Assembly: GCA_023138875.1 (NCBI GenBank)
Contig: JAGLOO010000028.1
Location: forward strand, 1-64,000
DNA: 64,000 nt
Direction of reading: 5' to 3'
Source of the DNA: Bacteroidales bacterium
GTDB lineage: Bacteria > Bacteroidota > Bacteroidia > Bacteroidales > GCA-2748055
The position numbers and the translations under genes were made by a program. The notes below the pieces were generated by a model that was not told the DNA's origin, did not search any database, and saw only the letters and a program-made list of their open reading frames with translations. This document shows positions 17,006 through 25,228 of this stretch, piece after piece. Every line of letters starts with the position of its first letter. Position 1 is the first letter of the stretch.

Positions 17006-19252
17006 TCAGTATTTTGTGAAGTAATAATTGACACCCAGGAATACGGTTCTTCCCCAGCCCACCAGCGATGAGACCCCGTCTCCGCCACCATGACCCGAGC
17101 CACTGCTGATCCCCACAAGCATGGTATTATCGAAGAGATTTTTAACGCCGGTGGTGAGACGCAGCTGCTGGCGGAACAACTTCACCGAAAAATTGATATC
17201 CATGTTATGGTAGGCATCCAGATAATTCAGGGAGATTTCATCGTCCGATACAAATGTATGGACCGGGTATCTACCTGAGTACTTGTAAAACATGGATACC
17301 GATGCATTGTTTTTCAGAAGTTTCAGGGTTATATTGGTGATGGCCGAAGTTGAAAAAACAAAATTCCCGGTTTTGTAATAGGAGTCTTTCCGGCCTATAT
17401 AAGAGACCCCGGCATTTACCGAGAGGTGCCTGAGGGGGTGTACACCCATGGACAGATCTCCCCCCATCGATTCAAAATGGTCCGTGTTGGCATTCTTATA
17501 GTGAAGCGGATTGTCTGGATCAACCTGTACCAGGGAGATCCGGTCGTTGATCACATTATAATATGCTTTTGCCTTCAGTTCCACCGGCTTGTCGGCAATG
17601 GAGGAATTGTTCGTAACTGTCATGTTATAGTTGTGGGAACGTTCGGCAACCAGCCCTTCATTTCCTTCGATCTGGTGATTGGAATCGTAGAAGTTGAGGT
17701 AGAGTTCCTTCAAAGAAGGAGCCCTGAATCCCCGGGCATAGGAGAGTCTAAAGATGGTCTTACCCTGTTGGTACTTGATGTTCAGGGAAGGTGTAAGAGG
17801 CGATTTATATTTGGTATTGTAGGAAACCCGAAGGGCTGGCTGAAAAGTGAAATTTCTTGCAGGATGCCACTGGATACTTGCAAAGAGCGCGTAATCACCG
17901 ATGTATTCTTCACCGTTTTTCATACGTTTGCCTTGCCCGTATTCAGTATTGATATCGAACCCGGCCTGGTAATCAAGACTCCCCTGTTCAGTGGCATGAT
18001 TGAATCCGCCACGGGCGGTAATGGCGTGAAACAGGGATGTGTCGTGTTCGGCAGGATCGGTTACCAGAACCGATTCCAGCGTGGTCAGGTCTTTCAGGTA
18101 TTTGGCTTTTCTCCTGTCATAATAGGAATATGCGGCCAGGAGATGGATGTCGTTGCTCTCAGATAGTTTTTTGTTTAGGTGCAGGCTGTTATTAAACCTG
18201 GTGGTGGTGAACCATGTATCGTTCCCTTTTTCATGGTAAGGAGGGAATGGATTGTTCCTGTCAAGCAGATTTTCCCTGAAGAAACTAACCTTGTATTTCA
18301 GAGCGGTCCCATTTTTCGCATATCGGTAGGTTATCCCGGCATTGTACTGCTCCTTTGGTTTCCACTCCTTGCTCCTCGAAGTATCCACCAGCGAGTATCC
18401 ACCGAAAAAATTGCGACCGCCATTGTAGGATATATTATGGTTCCCGAGCCTGACATCCACATTTTCATTGAGGTTATAAACGCCAACGGACTCATAATAG
18501 CCATGGATGTTTGCCTTATACCGTGCATATTTATTCTCCGTAGTGATAATATTCACTACCCCTGCCAGGGCATTGCTGCCATAAATCACTGACATAGGGC
18601 CTTCAATAATTTCTATGTGGTCCACATTTTCAAGGTTGATCTGGCTCAGGTCGATATTGCCGTCCAGCCGTCCGATTACCGGCACCCCGTCCACCAGTAT
18701 CTTCACATTCTCACCTGACATTCCCTGCAGGTTCAGTGATGATCCGGTTGAAGGGTCGTTGTTGATCTTGAAGTTTAACTCCTTTGAAAGAAGCTCGGTC
18801 ATGGTATTGGCTGCCTGGTTTTCGATGCGCGTTTTTCCGATGAATCTGATGTCATAGATGGATTTATCAACGCTCACAGGCTTATACTGCCCGGTTACGA
18901 CCACTTCATCCAGGTCAAAATAATTGGGTTTGAGATAGATTTCCAACAGGCCGGGATGACTCCCCATCTGGCCGGAATGACTCCCCGGATCACCCAGGTA
19001 ACGCTGGTAACCAATGGCCGAAACACTGAGGATTACATTCTCACCCAATTCAACCAGGGCCTCTCCATTCACATCCCCCACATGGTACTGCTGCTTACCC
19101 GTTTCCTTATTCTCCAGGCAGATATGGCAGAAGGGCACAGGTTGGTTATCAGAGTCATCAATAACCCTGATCATGGTCCCTTGTGCCTGGACATACAAGC
19201 ACAGGCAAAGCAGCATGCATACGGATACCAAAATCTTCCTCTTCAAATCCAA
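17006..19252 (-). CDS. TonB-dependent receptor, heme-type (HmuR-like)
   Basis: 748 residues. Signal peptide (1-23), a carboxypeptidase-regulatory-like domain (about 25-110), plug (about 112-235, with LDEVVVTGQYKPV, ILVDGVPVIGRL, IEIIEGPMSVIYGSNALAGVVNII) and a barrel ending in VNYYFTKY. The barrel has YARGFRAPSLKELYL, the FRAP box typical of heme/hemoglobin receptors. Flanked by two HmuY-like genes in the same direction, it most likely imports heme. A small in-frame duplication (GSHSGQMGSHPG) in the N-terminal domain is encoded by repeats at 18949-18986. No STN domain, so it is not wired to an anti-sigma factor. Confidence 0.88.
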   Translation of the reverse strand: MDLKRKILVSVCMLLCLCLYVQAQGTMIRVIDDSDNQPVPFCHICLENKETGKQQYHVGDVNGEALVELGENVILSVSAIGYQRYLGDPGSHSGQMGSHPGLLEIYLKPNYFDLDEVVVTGQYKPVSVDKSIYDIRFIGKTRIENQAANTMTELLSKELNFKINNDPSTGSSLNLQGMSGENVKILVDGVPVIGRLDGNIDLSQINLENVDHIEIIEGPMSVIYGSNALAGVVNIITTENKYARYKANIHGYYESVGVYNLNENVDVRLGNHNISYNGGRNFFGGYSLVDTSRSKEWKPKEQYNAGITYRYAKNGTALKYKVSFFRENLLDRNNPFPPYHEKGNDTWFTTTRFNNSLHLNKKLSESNDIHLLAAYSYYDRRKAKYLKDLTTLESVLVTDPAEHDTSLFHAITARGGFNHATEQGSLDYQAGFDINTEYGQGKRMKNGEEYIGDYALFASIQWHPARNFTFQPALRVSYNTKYKSPLTPSLNIKYQQGKTIFRLSYARGFRAPSLKELYLNFYDSNHQIEGNEGLVAERSHNYNMTVTNNSSIADKPVELKAKAYYNVINDRISLVQVDPDNPLHYKNANTDHFESMGGDLSMGVHPLRHLSVNAGVSYIGRKDSYYKTGNFVFSTSAITNITLKLLKNNASVSMFYKYSGRYPVHTFVSDDEISLNYLDAYHNMDINFSVKLFRQQLRLTTGVKNLFDNTMLVGISSGSGHGGGDGVSSLVGWGRTVFLGVNYYFTKY
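18949..18986. repeat. 21-base tandem duplication inside the heme receptor gene
   Basis: GGCCGGGATGACTCCCC (18949-18965) recurs with one change at 18970-18986. It adds a short Gly/Ser/His-rich stretch to the N-terminal domain and keeps the frame. Confidence 0.7.
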
Positions 19253-19270
19253 CGCTACAACAGTTTTTTG

Positions 19271-20509
19271 TTATTCCTTAATAAACCTGAGTACCCGTGC
19301 CTCATTACCGGTATCGACCTTAATGAAATAGAGTCCGGAATTCAGTACTGAGATATCTAACCTGAGGCTGGAAAATCCACCGGCATCATGGTTGACGGAG
19401 TAGACTGATCTTCCCGAAATATCAATGATATTCATCCTGACCTCTCCCATGTGGTCAAAAGCCACGTTCACAAAGTCTGAAGCAGGATTGGGGTAAACCT
19501 CCAGCATTTGAATGCTTCCGGGAATTTCGGTCGATACTGCTAGCAACTCCTCCTGCATAAAGGTGTATTTACCTTCGGACATGCCGGTGAAACCTGTGAA
19601 ATAGAGTTTGTAATAGGTGGAATCCTGATCCACATATTTTTTGATAAAATAGACCACATCTTCTGCCACATCATAAACATAAGTGTCCATATTGAATGAT
19701 TTCCAATCTGATCCGATGATGCTGATGACCGATGAAAAAGAAGAATCTTCAAATGAAGTAAAAGTAGACTGATCCAGCCCATCTTCTTTTACCTCCTGTG
19801 CCACCACATGATCATCATTGGAGAGTACAGCGGTGACGATGTAGGGTATGGTATAATCATAATACTTTGTGAAAAGCAGATCCCAGTCAGCCGTTGCAGG
19901 CTCTCGGTCCGCAATTACCTGGTTATCAATGGAGTAATAGATAAAATTTTTAGTAGCATACTCTCCTGTATTGATCGTCAGGAATTGTTCGTCACTTCCA
20001 TCCAGATTGGCATACTTGAATTCCCATCTGTTTTCGCTTGAAACCTTCCGGATAATGGCTAGTTTCTTATAGACCCCGGATACGGTTTTGATGACAAACA
20101 GGCTGTCTCCTGTAATTAAGCCCATGCCGCCGTATATACCCCAACCGTAGTCAGGATGCACCAATGCATGTGCGCTAAAGGCACCTTCATCAAAAGTCTC
20201 CAGGGAGTTGTACATGGGAGTCCAGGTCATACCGGTGGTGTCAAGGTTCGCCCAGTCAGTCGTATCCCCCAGAGAGTAGGTGTAAAGTTCTACACCGGCA
20301 CCGTTGTTGGCCAGAATGCTGATGCTGTAAACCTGGGTAGTAAATGCAATGTCCCAGTTATCCCTGGCCACTGTGGTTACGCTTCCATTTACAAGACTGT
20401 AGTAGACATCGTCGGCATAAACTGCTCCGGTCACCACTTCCTTCTGTTCCTGGGCAATTAAAGAAACGGCCAGAAGGCCCATTACAAATAGTAGAATTCC
20501 TTTTTTCAT
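19271..20509 (-). CDS. HmuY-like protein with T9SS sorting domain (secreted)
   Basis: 412 residues from ATG 20509 (MKKGILLFVMGLLAVSLIAQ, a signal peptide); the frame runs on to 20530 but without a better start. The middle has two HmuY-like halves (VYADDVYYSLVNG, NWDIAFTTQVYSISI; DWDLLFTKYYDYTIPYIVTAVLSN). The last 80 residues or so are a type A T9SS sorting domain (LEVYPNPASDFVNVAF, MNIIDISGRSVYSV, LNSGLYFIKV), so the product should cross the outer membrane and be attached to or shed from the surface. First gene of the heme operon; the receptor follows 18 bases on. Likely role: capture of heme outside the cell. Confidence 0.82.
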   Translation of the reverse strand: MKKGILLFVMGLLAVSLIAQEQKEVVTGAVYADDVYYSLVNGSVTTVARDNWDIAFTTQVYSISILANNGAGVELYTYSLGDTTDWANLDTTGMTWTPMYNSLETFDEGAFSAHALVHPDYGWGIYGGMGLITGDSLFVIKTVSGVYKKLAIIRKVSSENRWEFKYANLDGSDEQFLTINTGEYATKNFIYYSIDNQVIADREPATADWDLLFTKYYDYTIPYIVTAVLSNDDHVVAQEVKEDGLDQSTFTSFEDSSFSSVISIIGSDWKSFNMDTYVYDVAEDVVYFIKKYVDQDSTYYKLYFTGFTGMSEGKYTFMQEELLAVSTEIPGSIQMLEVYPNPASDFVNVAFDHMGEVRMNIIDISGRSVYSVNHDAGGFSSLRLDISVLNSGLYFIKVDTGNEARVLRFIKE

Positions 20510-20697
20510 ATTTATATCATTTTTTAGCATTGTGAATCCTGCGAGCGCTAACCCCGCTGCTTGTGGCGAGGAGCTTTAATTACTGTGAAATGAGCCTAAA
20601 ACTACAGGTGAATTTTGAAGGAATTCTGAAGAATGGAGGTGAAGAGTTGGTAGATGAACAATTTTTTCGGCAAATATCGATGAATCCCTATGGAGTT

Positions 20698-22920
20698 CTA
20701 CAATTCAAAGGTGTAGGTGAATTTGATCATGATGCTTCGCTGATCGTAGACGGGCAGGGTGGGAACCTCCCTTTCAAGCATGGTGTTTCTTCCCTCGTTG
20801 AAGACCAGGTAAAGGTCTGTGCCCTCTTTTGGATTATACCGGAAACGAAAATTGGAGATCACCTTATCAATGGCCGTATTGTATTGGACAAAGGCAGAGA
20901 ACGAAAACTTTGTACTCAACATATAAAGGGCCCGTAAACCGGCGATGTGGTTGTTCAGGGTTTGATCCCGATCCGGAAAGTAGACATAGTCATATCGGTA
21001 GATGCCCCCCAGCTCCACCGATGCCCCGATGTTCCAGGCAGGTTCCAGGCTGGGCGATAACTTGATGCCATCGTAATAACCACCACCCTCAAACGAGAAC
21101 TCCGTGTTCAAAGGCCGGGAACCCGGGGTGTACAATATGATGCTCGTATTGAGGAACTGGTATTTGCCTGCAGGAACTGTGACCAGATCAAGGATCTCGA
21201 ATTCCTCCTCCAGGTTTTCGTAATTGTACACCAGGTTGAAAGACCCCATCCAGCCGTTTTTCGCATTGAACAGCCAACCCGGACTGGAATGATAAATGAG
21301 CAGGGTTCCGTCGGTCACGCTGTTGAGGTGATAGTTTAGCAATGAAACATAGTGGTTCTGCAACCAGGAAGATTCAGGGGAGATCCAGTTGTATCTCAGA
21401 TCTGCCATACTGGCAAAATAGTCCTCAAATATCTCAAGTCCGATACCGGGTTCAAATTCGGTGCCTGAGTATGTGAACAGTGCTGAATAGGTAAATCCTT
21501 CCTGCTTTCGCTTTTCCCAGTTGATCAGGAACCTGGTGGGATCCAGTGAAAGGGGTTTGTTTTCGGCATCATTCTGAAAGGTCTGGGACCACCGAACGGT
21601 CAGGTAATCATTGCCGAAAAGACGAACCACCCCGTCCAGTCCGTATGCCACATTGTAGGTTCCATCAACCCCCAGCCTTGAGGTGACCATTCCCCCGGCA
21701 TAGGAGTATTCGTTGAATACCCTCTTTTTTGCACGAAAAACCCCGAAGTTTTCCGAAGGAAGATCTTCAAATGAAGCTGTTTGCAGGTCCATAAACCCAA
21801 GATCCCAATCCTTCACCCTGCTGATCAACCTGGCCCCACCCCAGATCCTCACCGGCTCCCCTTCATGCAAACCGATCCGGCGGCTGTAGAAAAGTGTATT
21901 CGGTCCCCCGAGCCCGAAATCAAAAATACTTGAACGTTCCAGGAAGAACATCCTTTTCTCCGGATATACCAGGCTGAACCTGGTAAGGTTGAACTGCTGG
22001 TCATCCGCCTCCACCTGTGCAAAGTCGGTATTGACCGTCAGATCCAGGGTGGTGTTTGGATTGATCCCATATTTTAGATCGAGTCCCGGTTCAAACTTGA
22101 AATCCGGATTGTAATCATAGGCGTCTTCAGCCTCATTCAGGTTATGCTGCTGTTCATAGCCGGTAAGCAGGTAGGGACTGATATAGAGTGGCTTTTCCAG
22201 ACTCAATCCCTCAAACTCCACTTCGGCATATTGGGAAGGTTTGAAATTACTGAATGGTCCCCATTCATTACGGATTGCAGGATATATGTAACCTTCATTC
22301 GTGGCAGGTATCCATCGGAAAATACTGATACCCATGACGATCTTCTCATTGCTTTCCTGGAAGCGCAGGCTGGAAATGGGAATGCGCATCTCCACATACC
22401 AGCCCCTGTCATCCATGGTCACCCTGGAATCCCAGAAAGTATTCCAGTTCATATTCATAGGTACCGTCAATGCTACAGGAGTACCGTCATTGCTGATGGT
22501 AGCATCCCACCTGATGCCATTGGGATTGGTAAAAAACAGGAGGGAATTCTCCTTGTCGTTATAGGAGTCAATCCCGATCCCGAACCAGTCACAGGACATG
22601 CTCATGAAATCCCTCTTTTTTCCTGCAGCCTGGATAAGACCGGGATCCGATACAAATAGCAGTCCGCTCAAATAAACGTAATTATCATCATAAGCCATTC
22701 TGACGATAGATTGCTCTGCCGGAGGCAGCCCGAAGGTGGGAACATGGGTGATCATGGGAAAAGGCATGATTTGTTCCCAAGCAGCTTCATCGGGCACACC
22801 ATCGAATATGATCTCTGAATCAATTCTGGTGATTTGCCAGCGCTCCTGGCCATGAACGGGTGATTGAAGGGTGGTCAGCAGAAGTATGCCGGCGATCAGG
22901 AGGGACAGTATTAGCTTCAC
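20698..22920 (-). CDS. DUF5916 outer-membrane protein with CBM9-like N-domain
   Basis: 740 residues. Signal peptide (1-24), then a carbohydrate-binding family 9-like beta sandwich (about 30-210, IIFDGVPDEAAWEQ, VRMAYDDNYVYLSGLLF), then a long beta-rich region with outer-membrane strands (RFSLVYPEKRMFFLERSSIFDFGL, SRRIGLHEGEPVRIWGGARL) and an aromatic C-terminal strand (IKFTYTFEL). DUF5916 proteins are common in Bacteroidota and of unknown function. It lies 188 bases upstream of the heme operon in the same direction; a GC-rich stem (about 20548-20570) in the gap leaves it unclear whether they share a transcript. Confidence 0.85.
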   Translation of the reverse strand: MKLILSLLIAGILLLTTLQSPVHGQERWQITRIDSEIIFDGVPDEAAWEQIMPFPMITHVPTFGLPPAEQSIVRMAYDDNYVYLSGLLFVSDPGLIQAAGKKRDFMSMSCDWFGIGIDSYNDKENSLLFFTNPNGIRWDATISNDGTPVALTVPMNMNWNTFWDSRVTMDDRGWYVEMRIPISSLRFQESNEKIVMGISIFRWIPATNEGYIYPAIRNEWGPFSNFKPSQYAEVEFEGLSLEKPLYISPYLLTGYEQQHNLNEAEDAYDYNPDFKFEPGLDLKYGINPNTTLDLTVNTDFAQVEADDQQFNLTRFSLVYPEKRMFFLERSSIFDFGLGGPNTLFYSRRIGLHEGEPVRIWGGARLISRVKDWDLGFMDLQTASFEDLPSENFGVFRAKKRVFNEYSYAGGMVTSRLGVDGTYNVAYGLDGVVRLFGNDYLTVRWSQTFQNDAENKPLSLDPTRFLINWEKRKQEGFTYSALFTYSGTEFEPGIGLEIFEDYFASMADLRYNWISPESSWLQNHYVSLLNYHLNSVTDGTLLIYHSSPGWLFNAKNGWMGSFNLVYNYENLEEEFEILDLVTVPAGKYQFLNTSIILYTPGSRPLNTEFSFEGGGYYDGIKLSPSLEPAWNIGASVELGGIYRYDYVYFPDRDQTLNNHIAGLRALYMLSTKFSFSAFVQYNTAIDKVISNFRFRYNPKEGTDLYLVFNEGRNTMLEREVPTLPVYDQRSIMIKFTYTFEL

Positions 22921-23297
22921 TACTTGGGGCGTATGGTCAGAAAATGAAAATTACGATATAAATTATCAGGAGTCAAGCAACCATGGCGATGCCTGCGGTA
23001 TCTTAGTTAGAAAGAGTCGAAGTAGATGTTACACTTTCGAAGCAAACTATCACGCGAACGCAGTGAGCTTATTGCCCTCCCAAAGCGAGATTGTAACGCG
23101 AATGAGCCGAGCAATATGATCAAGGATGAAAGCAAGAGAGGATTTGTTACTCATCTTAATCAGGCACTTACAGATCTATTTAAAAAATTTCCCAAAGTCA
23201 ATAGGGGTAGAGGTGGGGTTTTGGTGTGCTATAAGTGAAACGTTAAAAAATGGAAAAACAAAAACCATTTATAATTATTCACTTCAAATTAGAAATC
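22921..23297. other. Intergenic stretch without a recognisable gene
   Basis: About 375 bases between divergent genes. Small frames here do not look like proteins. A patch at about 23050-23110 has degenerate GCGAACGCAGTGAGC-like wording that resembles the GCGAAGCGTAGCGAG patch at about 1558-1575, perhaps worn repeats. Promoters of both neighbours must lie here but no clear box was assigned. Confidence 0.5.
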
Positions 23298-24407
23298 ATG
23301 AAAAAGTTATCATTTTATTCATTTGTAGTTTTCCTGCTTGGTGTTCTCTTTTTCACTGCCTGTGAAAATTCATTTAATGGACCCGAAATAGAGGAAAGCA
23401 TTCTTCCCGATCAACTGACCGTTGATATCCCCGTAGCACTATCCCAGGATGTTTCCACCAAGAAATGTGCAGCCATTGACACCCTGAAGGGTGGTGAGAT
23501 CTATCGCCATCTTACCTTTTTCATCCACGCCGGTGAGCATTCGGCGCGTATTGTAAAGCATGTGATTCATGGTATCAAAAGGTATAATATAGACAGGGTG
23601 AAGACCCTGACCTATGAAAGTGACGATGATGGTCGCATTAAGAACCTGGTGGTTGTTGAGGGTCCTGAATTCGACGGACGTACCTGGGAATATGGATTAA
23701 CCATCACCGATGCTGAGTCGGAAGGCAATGAAGATGGGGGCAAAGCCATGCAGATCTTCTGGAATCACAGGAATCCCAAAGAGGGTATAACCCTGATCAA
23801 GCCCTATAACCTGGACCGCACCAACGAAAGCCGGATGGCCGAAGCCATGTTCAGGATTGATTACAGCGGTGTTGGCGAGTATGGATATGACCACCACATG
23901 ATCGTTTCCATCGCCGATATGCCTGCCGTTGATCCATTGCTGGCTCCGTTCGCCATGGATGGTATGAAGATGTTTGTGGGAAAGAAGGGTGACTTTGTGG
24001 ATGTGTATGGAAACTCCAGCCATCCCAATGCCAAATTCCTCACAGAAAAAGTGGGTTATAACTGGGCATTCGTAGCCACCGGTTCGGTAACCCAGGATAT
24101 CGCTGTAGCCGAAGTTGGATTGCCGCTGAGTACGGTGGATGCCGAAGGACGTGCAGTTCTGCTTGAGGAGTACTCTGTATATAATGTTCTTTACAATGAG
24201 GTGAAGACCATATGGCCCCATGCCAGCGAAGAATTGCTGAATGCATGGCTGACCAATACAGAGGCACCGGGTTATTTTGATGAAGATGGATTTATCAAGG
24301 GTGGTGAAGCTCCCGGTGATGAGTTCCTTCCGCTGGCGGACAGGATTATGGGTCTTGCACCATACAATCCGAAAGCCATTGCCAATTTGGAGATCAACTT
24401 CAATTAG
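23298..24407 (+). CDS. Unrecognised lipoprotein
   Basis: 369 residues from ATG 23298. The N-terminus MKKLSFYSFVVFLLGVLFFTAC is a lipoprotein signal (C22), which decides the start over the upstream ATG at 23250. The mature part has no family I know. It contains GGEIYRHLTFFIHAGEHSARIVKHVIHG, RVKTLTYESDDDGRIKNLVV and a region of beta strands with aromatic residues (AMQIFWNHRNPKEGITLIKPYNLDR), similar in texture to secreted beta-sandwich proteins. It is a single gene, followed by a good terminator, with no partner. It should sit in the outer membrane or periplasm. Confidence 0.7.
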   Translation: MKKLSFYSFVVFLLGVLFFTACENSFNGPEIEESILPDQLTVDIPVALSQDVSTKKCAAIDTLKGGEIYRHLTFFIHAGEHSARIVKHVIHGIKRYNIDRVKTLTYESDDDGRIKNLVVVEGPEFDGRTWEYGLTITDAESEGNEDGGKAMQIFWNHRNPKEGITLIKPYNLDRTNESRMAEAMFRIDYSGVGEYGYDHHMIVSIADMPAVDPLLAPFAMDGMKMFVGKKGDFVDVYGNSSHPNAKFLTEKVGYNWAFVATGSVTQDIAVAEVGLPLSTVDAEGRAVLLEEYSVYNVLYNEVKTIWPHASEELLNAWLTNTEAPGYFDEDGFIKGGEAPGDEFLPLADRIMGLAPYNPKAIANLEINFN

Positions 24408-24448
24408 GTTTTCACAACATATATGATCACCCGTTCTCGGGATTATTA

Positions 24449-24484
24449 CCCCGTTCGCTCATGCGGACGGGGTTTCTTTTGTTT
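24449..24484 (+). terminator. Rho-independent terminator after the lipoprotein gene
   Basis: CCCCGTTCGC (24449-24458), loop TCAT, then GCGGACGGGG (24463-24472), a full 10-pair stem with one G-U pair, followed by TTTCTTTTGTTT. The next gene ends 18 bases beyond on the other strand. Confidence 0.85.
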
Positions 24485-24502
24485 GGCCACCGGTTATCGG
24501 CG

Positions 24503-25069
24503 TTATTCTATCCATATCAGGTCCTGTTTCCACCGTTCATTCAGCGATTCACAAGAAGTATGATGGGTGATTCCCAACATAAATCCACCGACCGACCCGT
24601 TGAGTTTCAGATAATACTCATTGGAGACCTGTCCCTCTATCCAGGCATCGAGCATGTTATCCGGGATCATCTTCCTGAAGTGGGTGAGCTGGAAATCGGA
24701 TAGCACCCTGACCAGCAGGCCTGGGTCTGCATCCCGGTCACCCAGCAATGTCTCGATTAGCTTCTGGTTGATGGGGAGATATTCATTTCTGATTGATGAT
24801 GCAAATCCGGGGTCTTCCATCTGTTTGAGGAAATGTTTCACAAGGGATTCCGTATCGAACCTTTCTCCAGAATCCAGCAGGAAAAACCGGTAGCCGGATG
24901 GCAGTTGCCTGGGATCAAAATCAACCCTGCGAATGGTACCATCATTTTTAAAATGGAGTGCTGATCCTGCATGATAGGTCAATGCACTTCCGCCCAGGAC
25001 CACACCGTATTCTCCAACCAGCATGATTTTCGACGGGTATATGTTTCGGTTACGCAGGATCATAGCCAA
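24503..25069 (-). CDS. GHMP/mevalonate-kinase-like protein lacking the ATP-binding middle
   Basis: 188 residues, far short of the 300 or so usual for the family. The N-terminus has the first strand motif (PSKIMLVGEYGVVLGGSAL, about 12-30). The C-terminal part matches the family too (YRFFLLDSGERFDTESLVKHFL and the glycine-rich KLNGSVGGFMLG near 160). Between them the sequence goes straight from HFKNDGTIRR to the FFLLDSG strand; the region with the phosphate-binding GLGSSAA-type loop and its catalytic acid is missing. The frame is otherwise clean, so it is either a decayed kinase or a protein reused for another purpose. No other mevalonate-pathway gene is in the window. Its 5' end faces the MFS-HEAT gene. 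Confidence 0.65.
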   Translation of the reverse strand: MAMILRNRNIYPSKIMLVGEYGVVLGGSALTYHAGSALHFKNDGTIRRVDFDPRQLPSGYRFFLLDSGERFDTESLVKHFLKQMEDPGFASSIRNEYLPINQKLIETLLGDRDADPGLLVRVLSDFQLTHFRKMIPDNMLDAWIEGQVSNEYYLKLNGSVGGFMLGITHHTSCESLNERWKQDLIWIE

Positions 25070-25228
25070 TTATTCTACAATCAAAACTTCGTAATGTTCA
25101 TTCGTCGCACAATATGGGATCACAGTTCCGTCCTGTTCATTAATTGTTTTGAACCATATTCATTTATTCGCTTTATTGTAGGTAATGGTGCTCCACGTAT
25201 ACGACCAGGTGAAAAAGGCTCAGATGAT

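Noticed and set aside
17000-17118. Upstream extension of the HmuY-like lipoprotein
   Set aside because: It overlaps the receptor gene's 3' end and would hide the lipoprotein signal.
22144-22659. Plus-strand frame opposite the DUF5916 gene
   Set aside because: A shadow frame; the minus-strand frame has signal peptide, CBM9-like part and barrel strands.
24971-25228. Upstream extension of the MFS-HEAT frame
   Set aside because: It overlaps the start of the opposite gene and is not membrane- or family-like; ATG 25229 precedes the first helix.
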